A DNA stretch of 64,000 nucleotides from SpSt-398 sp041752235 (GTDB lineage: Bacteria > Bacteroidota > Bacteroidia > Chitinophagales > Chitinophagaceae), in the NCBI GenBank assembly GCA_041752235.1, contig JBGSHM010000009.1, forward strand, positions 124,001-188,000, in the 5' to 3' direction. Shown one piece after another: positions 54,394 through 61,849 of this stretch. The notes beneath the pieces were generated by a model. The model had not been told where the DNA came from. It did no database searches and worked only from the letters and a program-made list of their open reading frames with translations. How positions within the stretch are numbered: position 1 is the stretch's first letter; each line of letters starts with the position of its first letter. The position numbers were made by a program, and so were the translations under genes.

Positions 54394-54406
54394 TTTAATA
54401 GTTTAG

Positions 54407-54781
54407 TTACTCCCTGCATTTTTCCATGATCTCATGGAAAATATCATGGGCAGTAGTGATCATTGTTTTCAGTTCAGCATCGGATTTACCGGCTTTTACT
54501 GATTTGTTGACGAGTTTGCATTGTTTTACCAGGCGTTTCAGGATCGGCTTGGTTACATCGGCTTTAAAACCGGCGGGCACGGTTGAATTTTGCCAGGCCT
54601 GTGCTTTGGCCAAAAGGTCGCCTGCATTTTTCTTCAACGGCTCCAGGTTATTTTCTTCCGCAGGATGGAAGGTTGGGCTCATGACAGTATGGAAATCATC
54701 CATTTCTTTCCAGGTAGCTTTCTGAGCTTGGGCAAGCAATACAAATCCAAAGGCAGCGATCAACAAAAGGGCTTTTTTCAT
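54407..54781 (-). CDS. Small exported helical protein, 124 residues
   Basis: A small periplasmic protein with signal MKKALLLIAAFGFVLLAQAQ. The start at 54781 gives the signal directly; an upstream ATG at 54850 is rejected. The mature part is a helical bundle with conserved-looking HTVMSPTFHPAEENNLEPLK and HDIFHEIMEKCRE, giving His and Cys residues that could bind metal or haem (compare cytochrome c' or Spy-like folds). No CXXCH is present. Family not recognised. Confidence 0.75.
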   Translation of the reverse strand: MKKALLLIAAFGFVLLAQAQKATWKEMDDFHTVMSPTFHPAEENNLEPLKKNAGDLLAKAQAWQNSTVPAGFKADVTKPILKRLVKQCKLVNKSVKAGKSDAELKTMITTAHDIFHEIMEKCRE

Positions 54782-54809
54782 GTGTGTTCTTTTTTTAATT
54801 ATTAAAAAA

Positions 54810-55865
54810 TCATTGTTCAGCCAGTATCGGGTTTCGGAGAAAGGCATCATCTGTCAGCGTTTGAAGAAAGGCGATCAACTGAGCTTTTTCCGTATCCGAC
54901 AAAGGTAAGCCGAGAATGCCATTGGGTTTTAATAATGGGTCAAGAGTTGGGCTGTTTTGGATGCCGCTGCTATAATGATCGAGTACCGCCTGCAGGTTAA
55001 GGAAACGTCCGTCATGCATATAAGGTGCGGTCTTGGCCACATTGCGTAAGCTCGGTGTCTTAAAGAGGTGCATGTCCTGTGGTTGCAGCGTAACCCGGAA
55101 ACGGCCACTGTCATTGAACAGGGTAGGGATAAGGCCATTATTGTGAAAGGCATTATCCGTAAAAAGGTCGGTGCTGTGGCAGGTGGCGCATTTTTGTTTG
55201 AAAATGGTCAGCCCGGCTAGTTCATCCGTTGTCAATAGTACACCTTCATTGCGGATATACTTATCGTATTTTGATTCTGCGCTTACACACTGCAACATGA
55301 ATTGGGAAAGAGCCTTAAGCATTTTATCCGCATTGATCTCTCCGGGGCCAAATACCCGGTTGAAAAGGGCAGGGTAGTCCTTGTGTTGTTTCAGCTTGGC
55401 GATCACATTGGGAATGTGTTCATCCATTTCCACCGGGTTTTCGATCGGGCTCAGGGGTTGAAGGTCGAGGTCGAATACGCCCCCGTCCCAAAAAAAGAAA
55501 CGGTTCCAGGCCAGGTTCATGATGGCTGGGGAATTCCGCATCCCCAGACGATCATCAATACCATGGCTCACATCATGTCCGTGGTGGGTAAAAGCACTTC
55601 CCTGGATATGACAGCTTCCGCAACTGATCGTACCATCACGGGAGAGCAGTCCATCGTAGAAGAGTTTTCTTCCCAGTTCAAACCCTTCTTTGGTGATCGG
55701 GTTTCGGTCTAGTGCATAGGTAGCCGCCGGAAAATTGGAAGGTATCTTCAGCGGCATCGGCGTCAGCGCATCGTCACCGTTCTTGCTACAGGCAGCTCCC
55801 ATCAATACCAACCCCACCAATATGGCCAGCACCTGAAAGATCTTTGATTGAATGATCGGTCTCAT
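54810..55865 (-). CDS. Dihaem cytochrome c peroxidase/MauG family enzyme (MbnH-type)
   Basis: A 351-residue lipoprotein (lipobox MGAAC). Two haem-binding sites are present: CGSCH (~103) and CATCH (~248), with the bacterial CcP/MauG layout (NSPAIMNLAWNRFFFWDGG, KTPSLRNVAKTAPYMHDGRF). The start at 55865 follows the MbnP gene by 58 bases; the ATG at 55964 would overlap it. Family members either reduce H2O2 or, like MbnH, oxidise a tryptophan in a partner MbnP protein to kynurenine. The adjoining MbnP favours the second role. Confidence 0.85.
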   Translation of the reverse strand: MRPIIQSKIFQVLAILVGLVLMGAACSKNGDDALTPMPLKIPSNFPAATYALDRNPITKEGFELGRKLFYDGLLSRDGTISCGSCHIQGSAFTHHGHDVSHGIDDRLGMRNSPAIMNLAWNRFFFWDGGVFDLDLQPLSPIENPVEMDEHIPNVIAKLKQHKDYPALFNRVFGPGEINADKMLKALSQFMLQCVSAESKYDKYIRNEGVLLTTDELAGLTIFKQKCATCHSTDLFTDNAFHNNGLIPTLFNDSGRFRVTLQPQDMHLFKTPSLRNVAKTAPYMHDGRFLNLQAVLDHYSSGIQNSPTLDPLLKPNGILGLPLSDTEKAQLIAFLQTLTDDAFLRNPILAEQ

Positions 55866-55883
55866 GGTTGAAAATTTTAAATA

Positions 55884-55913
55884 GCCCCGTCCCGTTATTT
55901 CACAGGACGGGGC
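55884..55913 (-). terminator. Hairpin between the MbnP and MbnH genes
   Basis: A perfect 9-bp stem (GCCCCGTCC / GGACGGGGC) with a 12-base loop and an AT-rich tail on the minus strand. It sits inside the operon, so it probably tunes the ratio of the two products by partial termination or by mRNA stabilisation. Confidence 0.6.
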
Positions 55914-55923
55914 AGAAATAAGA

Positions 55924-56727
55924 TCAATCATTGTGCACGTGATCCACATTAAACATGCTCGCATAGTTATTGGCGATATTCACCGAATAAGGATTGAACA
56001 TGACCGTGGTGTTGGCAGCAATGCTAACATTGGTTGCGCCATTCATCACTTTACTGGCATCGGCCAGGATATGGATAACGGGTCCATGGGTTTTGTCCTT
56101 TCTAACCTCTGCCTTGGAACCGGTTGGAACGGTCAGGTTGAACTTCTTGATATTATTGATGGTGGTGGAAGAATAGCCACCAAAGCCACCGATGTGGTAG
56201 CGGAATTTTTTATCCGCACTGGTAGCCGCATCGGCAGGGCCTTCCATTTTCAGGAAGATATAGCCGCTATTCCATGTCCAATACATACCGGCGCCGTCAC
56301 CAGCGGGGTCAAGACAACCCGTACGCTCGCCAACAGGGGCTGTATTCTTGGTGCTGTCTATACCCAACAGAAAGGAGATGCCGGTATAATTACCTGCGGG
56401 CACATTGGTCAGTTCGATCTCCTGAGTAGGGTTTTCTTCCTTGATCAGGAAATAGCTGCTATCGCGGGGCACGGTATAGGTAGTGCCATCTTCGTTGGTC
56501 AACACAATATTGCTGATAAAATAATTCAGCATGCTTATTTTGAATTGTTCTCCGGAGGCATTGGTATATACCCCGGTATTCAGTTGCAGGTCGGTTCCAC
56601 CAACGATATTATCAAACTCCACAACCAGTTCTCCCTTATCTCCGGGAAGGAATTCAGGCTGTGCTTCTTTTTTGCAGGCGGTGGTAAATGTGACGAGTGT
56701 TATGAGCAAGGAATAAAACATCTTCAT
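55924..56727 (-). CDS. MbnP-family lipoprotein (copper-binding partner)
   Basis: A 267-residue lipoprotein (signal ending TTAC, with KKEAQPE next). The MbnP domain (~30-260) shows LNYFISNIVLTNEDG, the LLGIDS block and MYWTWNSGYIFLKMEG, whose tryptophans include the family's candidate for conversion to kynurenine. The C-terminal part carries DHVHND. In methanobactin loci MbnP binds copper after modification by the MauG-like MbnH. Here the pair is encoded without methanobactin genes. Confidence 0.85.
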   Translation of the reverse strand: MKMFYSLLITLVTFTTACKKEAQPEFLPGDKGELVVEFDNIVGGTDLQLNTGVYTNASGEQFKISMLNYFISNIVLTNEDGTTYTVPRDSSYFLIKEENPTQEIELTNVPAGNYTGISFLLGIDSTKNTAPVGERTGCLDPAGDGAGMYWTWNSGYIFLKMEGPADAATSADKKFRYHIGGFGGYSSTTINNIKKFNLTVPTGSKAEVRKDKTHGPVIHILADASKVMNGATNVSIAANTTVMFNPYSVNIANNYASMFNVDHVHND

Positions 56728-56833
56728 GGATTAAAATATTTTGAGATAGGAACAGTCATATCCCATTAAGGGACACCAATTAGGTTCCGGTTAAAAGAAA
56801 TAGATAAAAAATAAAATGGGCTAGGGTAGTGCC

Positions 56834-57208
56834 TTAGCATCCAGGAGGATGGAATACAATAGAGGGTTGATCGAATGTACGCGTATCAGATAAGGTAAAA
56901 TAATCAGGCTTCGTCTCGTTGTTAATGGAAAGGTTGGCTGGGAAAAAGGTATGGAAACATACCACTTCCGTCTTGTTCTCCAGTTTTAATTCTGGGTATT
57001 TCTGCTCTTCTTTTCGTTGCTGTTCCAGCTTCTTCATCAACTGACACTGTCCATTACACTCCAATTCTGGCCGGTATTTATTCTCGCAATTCTTGATATA
57101 GGCTGCTTTATTCAAATGATAGCCCAATACCAGGCTCGCCTGGTTAAAGGTATTGGCCATAAAGGCCAACAAGAGTACAAAGGCAGTTATTTTTTTGATA
57201 AACGACAT
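56834..57208 (-). CDS. Small Cys-rich membrane-anchored protein, 124 residues
   Basis: A protein with one N-terminal membrane or signal segment (FIKKITAFVLLLAFMANTF). Next comes NCENKYRPELECNGQCQLMKKLEQQ, a C-x5-7-C-x-G-x-C pattern seen in small Bacteroidota proteins linked to copper or TonB genes. A His and two further Cys lie in the second half (VVCFHTFF, PPGC). ATG at 57220 is an alternative start. It is the first gene of the seven-gene operon and directly follows the promoter. Confidence 0.72.
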   Translation of the reverse strand: MSFIKKITAFVLLLAFMANTFNQASLVLGYHLNKAAYIKNCENKYRPELECNGQCQLMKKLEQQRKEEQKYPELKLENKTEVVCFHTFFPANLSINNETKPDYFTLSDTRTFDQPSIVFHPPGC

Positions 57209-57217
57209 CCGGAGCCG

Positions 57218-57225
57218 CAAAGATA
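57218..57225 (-). promoter_or_regulatory. Promoter -7 element for the MbnPH operon
   Basis: TATCTTTG on the minus strand matches TAnnTTTG, 9 bases before the start of the first operon gene at 57208. It is divergent from the paaZ promoter. Confidence 0.6.
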
Positions 57226-57305
57226 ATTGCGAAGCGGCGTTTAATTGTGATCATCATCACCTGATTTTCGTCATCTGTCAAAATTTATCAATGCTGAACA
57301 ATCGT

Positions 57306-57313
57306 TAGCTTTG
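57306..57313 (+). promoter_or_regulatory. Promoter -7 element for paaZ
   Basis: TAGCTTTG matches TAnnTTTG with only TCTT before the ATG, the same 4-base spacing as at the aminotransferase gene. It predicts a leaderless paaZ mRNA. Confidence 0.55.
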
Positions 57314-57317
57314 TCTT

Positions 57318-59396
57318 ATGCAAAAGCTATCCAATTATATCGCCGGTCAATGGGTATATGGGGAAGGGGAAGGTCAATGGTTGTTCAATGCCGTGACGGG
57401 GGAACCCATTGCCACTGCATCAACAAAAGGAGTTGATTTTCAGGAAGTTTTGGACCATGCACGAAATGTGGGCAATCCCGCCTTGCATAAAATGACCTTT
57501 CATGAACGTGGCCGTATGCTCAAGGCACTGGCTTTGCATTTGCAAAAACATTTGCCGCAATTTTATAATGTGTCAGCCCAAACAGGAGCTACCAAAAATG
57601 ATAGTTGGGTAGACCTTGAAGGAGGGTTGGGAAACCTGTTTACAAATTCATCCTTGCGTCGGAAATTTCCAGATGAAATATTTTGTGTGGATGGTGAAAC
57701 GCATCCCTTTGGTAAGATGAACACCTTTATGGGCACCCATATCCTCGTCCCTAAAGAAGGAGTGGCCGTTCATATCAATGCCTACAATTTTCCGGTATGG
57801 GGTATGCTTGAAAAATGCGCCGTGAACTGGTTGGCGGGTATGCCGGCCATTGTAAAACCAGCCACTGTTACTTCCTATCTGGCCGAAGCGGTGGTCAAAG
57901 AGATCATCGCTTCCGGTATTTTACCCGAAGGGGCGTTACAACTACTTTGCGGTTCTGCGGGTGATATACTCGACCGGGTAGAGTCGCAGGATGTGGTGAC
58001 CTTTACCGGTTCGGCTTCTACCGGATTGATGTTGAAAAAGACCCCTGCTATTCTGGAGAACAATGTGCCTTTTAATATGGAGGCTGATTCATTAAACTGT
58101 ATCGTTTTGGGTACCGATGTAGAACCCGGTATGCCTGAATGGGAGGCCTTTGTAAAAGAAGTACGAAGGGAAATGACGCTCAAGGCCGGTCAGCGATGTA
58201 CAGGCGTCAGACGCATTTTTGTTCCGGAAAATAAAATTGAAGAGGTGGCTACGGCACTGATCGGGGCCTTGTCAAAAACCACGATCGGTAATCCTGCCCA
58301 TGATAAAGTGCGCATGGGTTCATTGGCCGGACAATCACAGCGGGAGGAATTAGGATTTCAGGTTCAAAAATTACTGAGTGAAACAAGAATGATCTACGGC
58401 TCATTGGACACGGTGGAGTTGATTGATGCGGATGCCGAAAAGGGGGCTTTTGTATCTCCTATGCTTTTGCTGAACGAAAACCCCATGGATACAACGGTGG
58501 TGCATGAAGTAGAAGCCTTTGGGCCTGTGAGCACCCTGATGCCTTACAAAACCACCGAAGAAGCCATTGCCCTGAGTAAACTGGGTAGGGGTTCGCTGGT
58601 AACAACGATTGTAACCAATGATGAGAAAATTGCACGTGACTATGTAGTAGGTGCCGCTTCCCATCATGGACGGATCCTGGTGCTCAATGGCGATTGTGCG
58701 CAGGAGAATACCGGCCATGGTTCACCACTTCCTTTGCTGGTACATGGAGGTCCTGGTCGGGCAGGTGGTGGAGAGGAAATGGGCGGTATTCGTGGGGTAA
58801 AGCATTATATGCAGCGTACGGCACTTCAAGGTTCACCCGCCATGATCACGGCCATTACGAATGTATATCAGACAAATGCTCCGGGAAAAGATCCAGGCAA
58901 GCATCCATTTAAAAAATATTATGATGAATTGCAGATAGGGGATCAGTTGATGACAGAGAAAGTGTTGATTACAGCAGAAGATATTGATCGCTTCGCCGAT
59001 CTTAGTGGAGATCATTTTTATGCCCATATCGATACCACCAATTTTGAAGGTACCATGTTTGAAAAACAAGTGGCGCATGGGTATTTATTGATGAGCCGCG
59101 CTGCGGGATTGTTTGTCGACAGCTATGACAAGAACCCGGTGTTGCTGAATTATGGAATTGATGAACTTCGGTTTACCAAACCCGTTTATCCCGGTGCAGA
59201 AATGCAGGTGCGGTTTACCTGTAAGGAAAAAGTGCCGGTGGACAAACGGGTAGTCAATAATCCGGAAGATGCCCGACGGGGTGATGACATTGAAAAGGGT
59301 ATTGTGAAATGGTTGGTAGAAATGTTGGATGGGGAAGGAGAGGTGACAGGAGTTGGGACGATATTGACGATGGTAGCGAGGAGGGCGCAGGCTTAA
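57318..59396 (+). CDS. paaZ: Bifunctional oxepin-CoA hydrolase/aldehyde dehydrogenase PaaZ
   Basis: A 692-residue cytoplasmic enzyme of phenylacetate breakdown. Residues ~1-520 are an NADP aldehyde dehydrogenase with the general base in NMEADSLN (~254) and the nucleophile in GQRCTGVRR (~294). Residues ~545-685 are a MaoC-type hot-dog hydratase (ADLSGDHFYAH, VAHGYLLMSRAAGLFVD) that opens the oxepin-CoA ring. Together they give 3-oxo-5,6-dehydrosuberyl-CoA. The paaABCDE oxygenase genes are not in the window. Confidence 0.93.
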   Translation: MQKLSNYIAGQWVYGEGEGQWLFNAVTGEPIATASTKGVDFQEVLDHARNVGNPALHKMTFHERGRMLKALALHLQKHLPQFYNVSAQTGATKNDSWVDLEGGLGNLFTNSSLRRKFPDEIFCVDGETHPFGKMNTFMGTHILVPKEGVAVHINAYNFPVWGMLEKCAVNWLAGMPAIVKPATVTSYLAEAVVKEIIASGILPEGALQLLCGSAGDILDRVESQDVVTFTGSASTGLMLKKTPAILENNVPFNMEADSLNCIVLGTDVEPGMPEWEAFVKEVRREMTLKAGQRCTGVRRIFVPENKIEEVATALIGALSKTTIGNPAHDKVRMGSLAGQSQREELGFQVQKLLSETRMIYGSLDTVELIDADAEKGAFVSPMLLLNENPMDTTVVHEVEAFGPVSTLMPYKTTEEAIALSKLGRGSLVTTIVTNDEKIARDYVVGAASHHGRILVLNGDCAQENTGHGSPLPLLVHGGPGRAGGGEEMGGIRGVKHYMQRTALQGSPAMITAITNVYQTNAPGKDPGKHPFKKYYDELQIGDQLMTEKVLITAEDIDRFADLSGDHFYAHIDTTNFEGTMFEKQVAHGYLLMSRAAGLFVDSYDKNPVLLNYGIDELRFTKPVYPGAEMQVRFTCKEKVPVDKRVVNNPEDARRGDDIEKGIVKWLVEMLDGEGEVTGVGTILTMVARRAQA

Positions 59397-59468
59397 CCGC
59401 CAAGACGCCAAGCCGCAAGGGAGCGCTAAGACCTTGCGTTTCTTCGCGCCTTTGCGCCATGGCGGTAA
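59393..59468. repeat. CGC-type hairpin at the paaZ stop
   Basis: The paaZ stop TAA is part of the opening TTAACCGCCAAGACGCC; units AAGACGCCA, AGCCGCAAG, GGAGCGCTA follow. It closes with GCGCCATGGCGGTAAA before the hydratase gene. Confidence 0.83.
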
Positions 59469-59500
59469 AATAAAAAAACAGATCACTAATATTTAATATC

Positions 59501-60262
59501 ATGTCAGAAGCATATGTACACTCCACGTTTCATGGTGGGGTAACCACCATAGAGTTTTTTCATCCACAGAGTAATTCCCTGCCGGGCGCCATATTGGAGA
59601 AACTGGCACAAACCATTCATGGAGCGGGGAATGATGAAGACACCAAAGTGATTGTATTAAAAAGCGGAGGGAATAAGGCCTTTTGCGCGGGAGCCAGTTT
59701 TGATGAATTGATGGCGATTGATGATGCGGAATCGGGATACCGGTTTTTCAGTGGGTTTGCTCACGTGATCAATGCGATCCGCATGGTGCCACAGTTTGTG
59801 ATCGGGCGTATACATGGCCGCTGTGCCGGAGGAGGGGTGGGTATTGCCTCGGCGGTGGATTATGCCATTGCGTTGGATACGGCGGAGGTAAAACTGAGTG
59901 AGTTGGCATTGGGAATCGGACCCTTTGTAGTAGGGCCTGCCGTAGAAAGAAAGATCGGCGTTTCTGCCTATTCTCAATTGGCCATTGACGCCACCATGTG
60001 GCGTAATGCGGAATGGGCCAGAAAAAGAGGATTGTATAGTGAAGTACATAGTACGGTGGAAAATCTGGATGAGTCGGTGCTTCGGTTAACGGATAAGCTG
60101 GTTCATTCGAATCCTGAAGCCATGGCAGAATTGAAAAAGGTTTTCTGGAAGGGAACAGAGCATTGGGACAAGCTCCTGTTGGAAAGGGCTATGATCAGTG
60201 GGAAATTAGTGTTGAGCGAGCATACCCGAAAAGCGATTCAGGGGATTAAGAACAAGAGTTGA
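59501..60262 (+). CDS. Enoyl-CoA hydratase/isomerase family protein
   Basis: A 253-residue crotonase-fold enzyme. The oxyanion-hole segments are NKAFCAGASFDELM (~65-78) and RIHGRCAGGGVGIASAVDYAIA (~104-125); the usual second catalytic Glu position appears as ELALGIGP. Following paaZ it could be PaaF/PaaG-like, hydrating or isomerising CoA esters of the phenylacetate pathway. Exact specificity cannot be assigned. Confidence 0.85.
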   Translation: MSEAYVHSTFHGGVTTIEFFHPQSNSLPGAILEKLAQTIHGAGNDEDTKVIVLKSGGNKAFCAGASFDELMAIDDAESGYRFFSGFAHVINAIRMVPQFVIGRIHGRCAGGGVGIASAVDYAIALDTAEVKLSELALGIGPFVVGPAVERKIGVSAYSQLAIDATMWRNAEWARKRGLYSEVHSTVENLDESVLRLTDKLVHSNPEAMAELKKVFWKGTEHWDKLLLERAMISGKLVLSEHTRKAIQGIKNKS

Positions 60263-60266
60263 TGTT

Positions 60267-60342
60267 TTACCGCAAGGGCACAAGGGCGCCAGGTAGCACC
60301 ATGACATGGCGTAACCTGGCGTCATCGTGTCTTGGCGGTTAA
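60267..60342. repeat. CGC-type hairpin
   Basis: It runs from TTACCGCAAGGGCACAAGG to GTGTCTTGGCGGTTAA, starting 5 bases after the hydratase stop. The inner arms pair GCGCCAGGTAG...ACCTGGCGTC. Confidence 0.78.
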
Positions 60343-60369
60343 CCCTACAATTTCATTATTTTCACGTTA

Positions 60370-61005
60370 ATGAATGCTTTCTCTTCCGCCAACTTCCATT
60401 CCCTCTGTCGCAAGCTCGCCCGCAAGGATGCTCATTTACAATTGATCCTGGATACTTACGGCTATCCGCCGATGTGGTCGCGACCCAATACGTTTCAAAC
60501 GCTTGTACTTACCATTCTTGAGCAACAGGTTTCCTTAGCCTCTGCCTATGCGGCGTATAAAAAATTAAAGGAAAAAACAGGTCGGGTGACACCCGGAAAA
60601 ATTCTGGCTCTGACCGATGAAGAATTGAGGGCTTGCTATTTCAGCCGGCAAAAGATCGGGTATGTTAAAGGGTTGGCGCAGCAACTTGATTCGGGTGCGC
60701 TTTCCTTACGCCGATTGGCGACCTGTGATGAGGACACTATTCGGGATACGTTAAAGGCATTGAAAGGGATTGGTGATTGGACGGTGGATATTTACCTCAT
60801 CCATGTTTTACAACGACCCGATATTTTCCCCTTGGGTGATATTGCGTTGGTGAATAGCATCAAGCATGTAAAGGGATTGGAGCCGCATACCACAAAAGCT
60901 GAATTGGAAGATATCAGTCAGACGTGGAGGCCTTACCGCACCATTGCCACCATGCTATTTTGGCATCATTATATCAATCGAAAGGGGTTGCGAATAGAAG
61001 GGTAG
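60370..61005 (+). CDS. HhH-GPD DNA glycosylase, AlkA/DNA-3-methyladenine type
   Basis: A 211-residue base-excision repair enzyme. It has the TLVLTILEQQVSLASAYAA helix, and the helix-hairpin-helix LKGIGDWTVDIYLI (~137-150) followed by the catalytic Asp in FPLGDIALV (~159). It lacks an iron-sulfur loop, pointing to AlkA/MagII rather than EndoIII. Only 11 bases separate it from the convergent fabG. Confidence 0.85.
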   Translation: MNAFSSANFHSLCRKLARKDAHLQLILDTYGYPPMWSRPNTFQTLVLTILEQQVSLASAYAAYKKLKEKTGRVTPGKILALTDEELRACYFSRQKIGYVKGLAQQLDSGALSLRRLATCDEDTIRDTLKALKGIGDWTVDIYLIHVLQRPDIFPLGDIALVNSIKHVKGLEPHTTKAELEDISQTWRPYRTIATMLFWHHYINRKGLRIEG

Positions 61006-61016
61006 ACCAGGTAAAA

Positions 61017-61772
61017 TTACATATTCAGTCCACCGCAAACACTGATCGTTTGGCCGGTTACATACGATGACATATCACTGGCCAGGTAAAGTGCTGTATT
61101 GGCAATGTCTTCTCCTGAGGCGAACCGTCCAAGCGGGATGCCTGCCTTGTATTTCTCCCCCGCTTCTCCTTCTTTCAGGTAGCTGGTCATATCTGTTTCA
61201 ACAAAACCCGGGGCGATGGCATTACAACGAACGTTACGGCTTCCCAATTCTTTGGCTACACTTTTTGTAAAACCAAGAATACCTGCTTTCGAAGCGGCAT
61301 AACTGGTTTGACCGGCATTTCCCATTTCCCCGATCACGGAGCTCATATTGATGATGGAACCTGAGCGGGCCTTCATCATGGGTCGTATGACCTGTTTGGT
61401 CATATAAAAAACGCTATTCAGGTTGACGCGGATCACGTCATCCCATTGGTCGGGTGTAAGGCGAAGCAGAAGATTGTCTTTGGAGATGCCGGCATTATTT
61501 ACCAGGATATCTACTGTGCCAAATTCTTTGATCACTTCATTGACCAGTGATTCACATTGGGCAGCGTCGCCGGCATTGCTTTGGTAGGCCTTGGCCTTTA
61601 CACCCAGTGAAGTAAGACGGGCTTCTAATTGTGCAGCCCGGTCGCGGCTGCTATCACTTACATAGGTAAAAGCGATATTGGCGCCATGCTCAGCAAATTT
61701 CAGGGCAACGGCTTCGCCGATCCCGCGGGCGGCGCCAGTAACAATGGCTGTTTTTCCAGAGAGCAGTTTCAT
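61017..61772 (-). CDS. fabG: 3-oxoacyl-[ACP] reductase
   Basis: A 251-residue SDR of fatty-acid synthesis. It shows TGAARGIGEAVALKFAEHG (cofactor motif ~12-18), NNAGIS (~90), the catalytic Ser in NMSSVIGEMGNAGQ and the Y-A-A-S-K motif (~156-160), ending TGQTISVCGGLNM as in FabG. It reduces 3-oxoacyl-ACP with NADPH. Confidence 0.92.
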   Translation of the reverse strand: MKLLSGKTAIVTGAARGIGEAVALKFAEHGANIAFTYVSDSSRDRAAQLEARLTSLGVKAKAYQSNAGDAAQCESLVNEVIKEFGTVDILVNNAGISKDNLLLRLTPDQWDDVIRVNLNSVFYMTKQVIRPMMKARSGSIINMSSVIGEMGNAGQTSYAASKAGILGFTKSVAKELGSRNVRCNAIAPGFVETDMTSYLKEGEAGEKYKAGIPLGRFASGEDIANTALYLASDMSSYVTGQTISVCGGLNM

Positions 61773-61794
61773 TTTTCGATATTTAATCTAATTG

Positions 61795-61849
61795 ATCCGT
61801 GAAATCCGTGAAATCCGTGTAATCCCCTGGATTATTGGATTTCACGGAT
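61795..61849. repeat. ATCCGTGAA 9-mer hairpin
   Basis: Three 9-base units (ATCCGTGAA, ATCCGTGAA, ATCCGTGTA) and a degenerate fourth, then a loop and the complementary ATTTCACGGAT (11 bp exact). It is the reverse complement of the array at 14807. Confidence 0.85.

Noticed and set aside
55933..56769. Open frame of 278 codons on the plus strand opposite the MbnP gene
   Set aside because: MbnP with lipobox and family motifs on the other strand explains the region; the antisense frame has no signal or motif.
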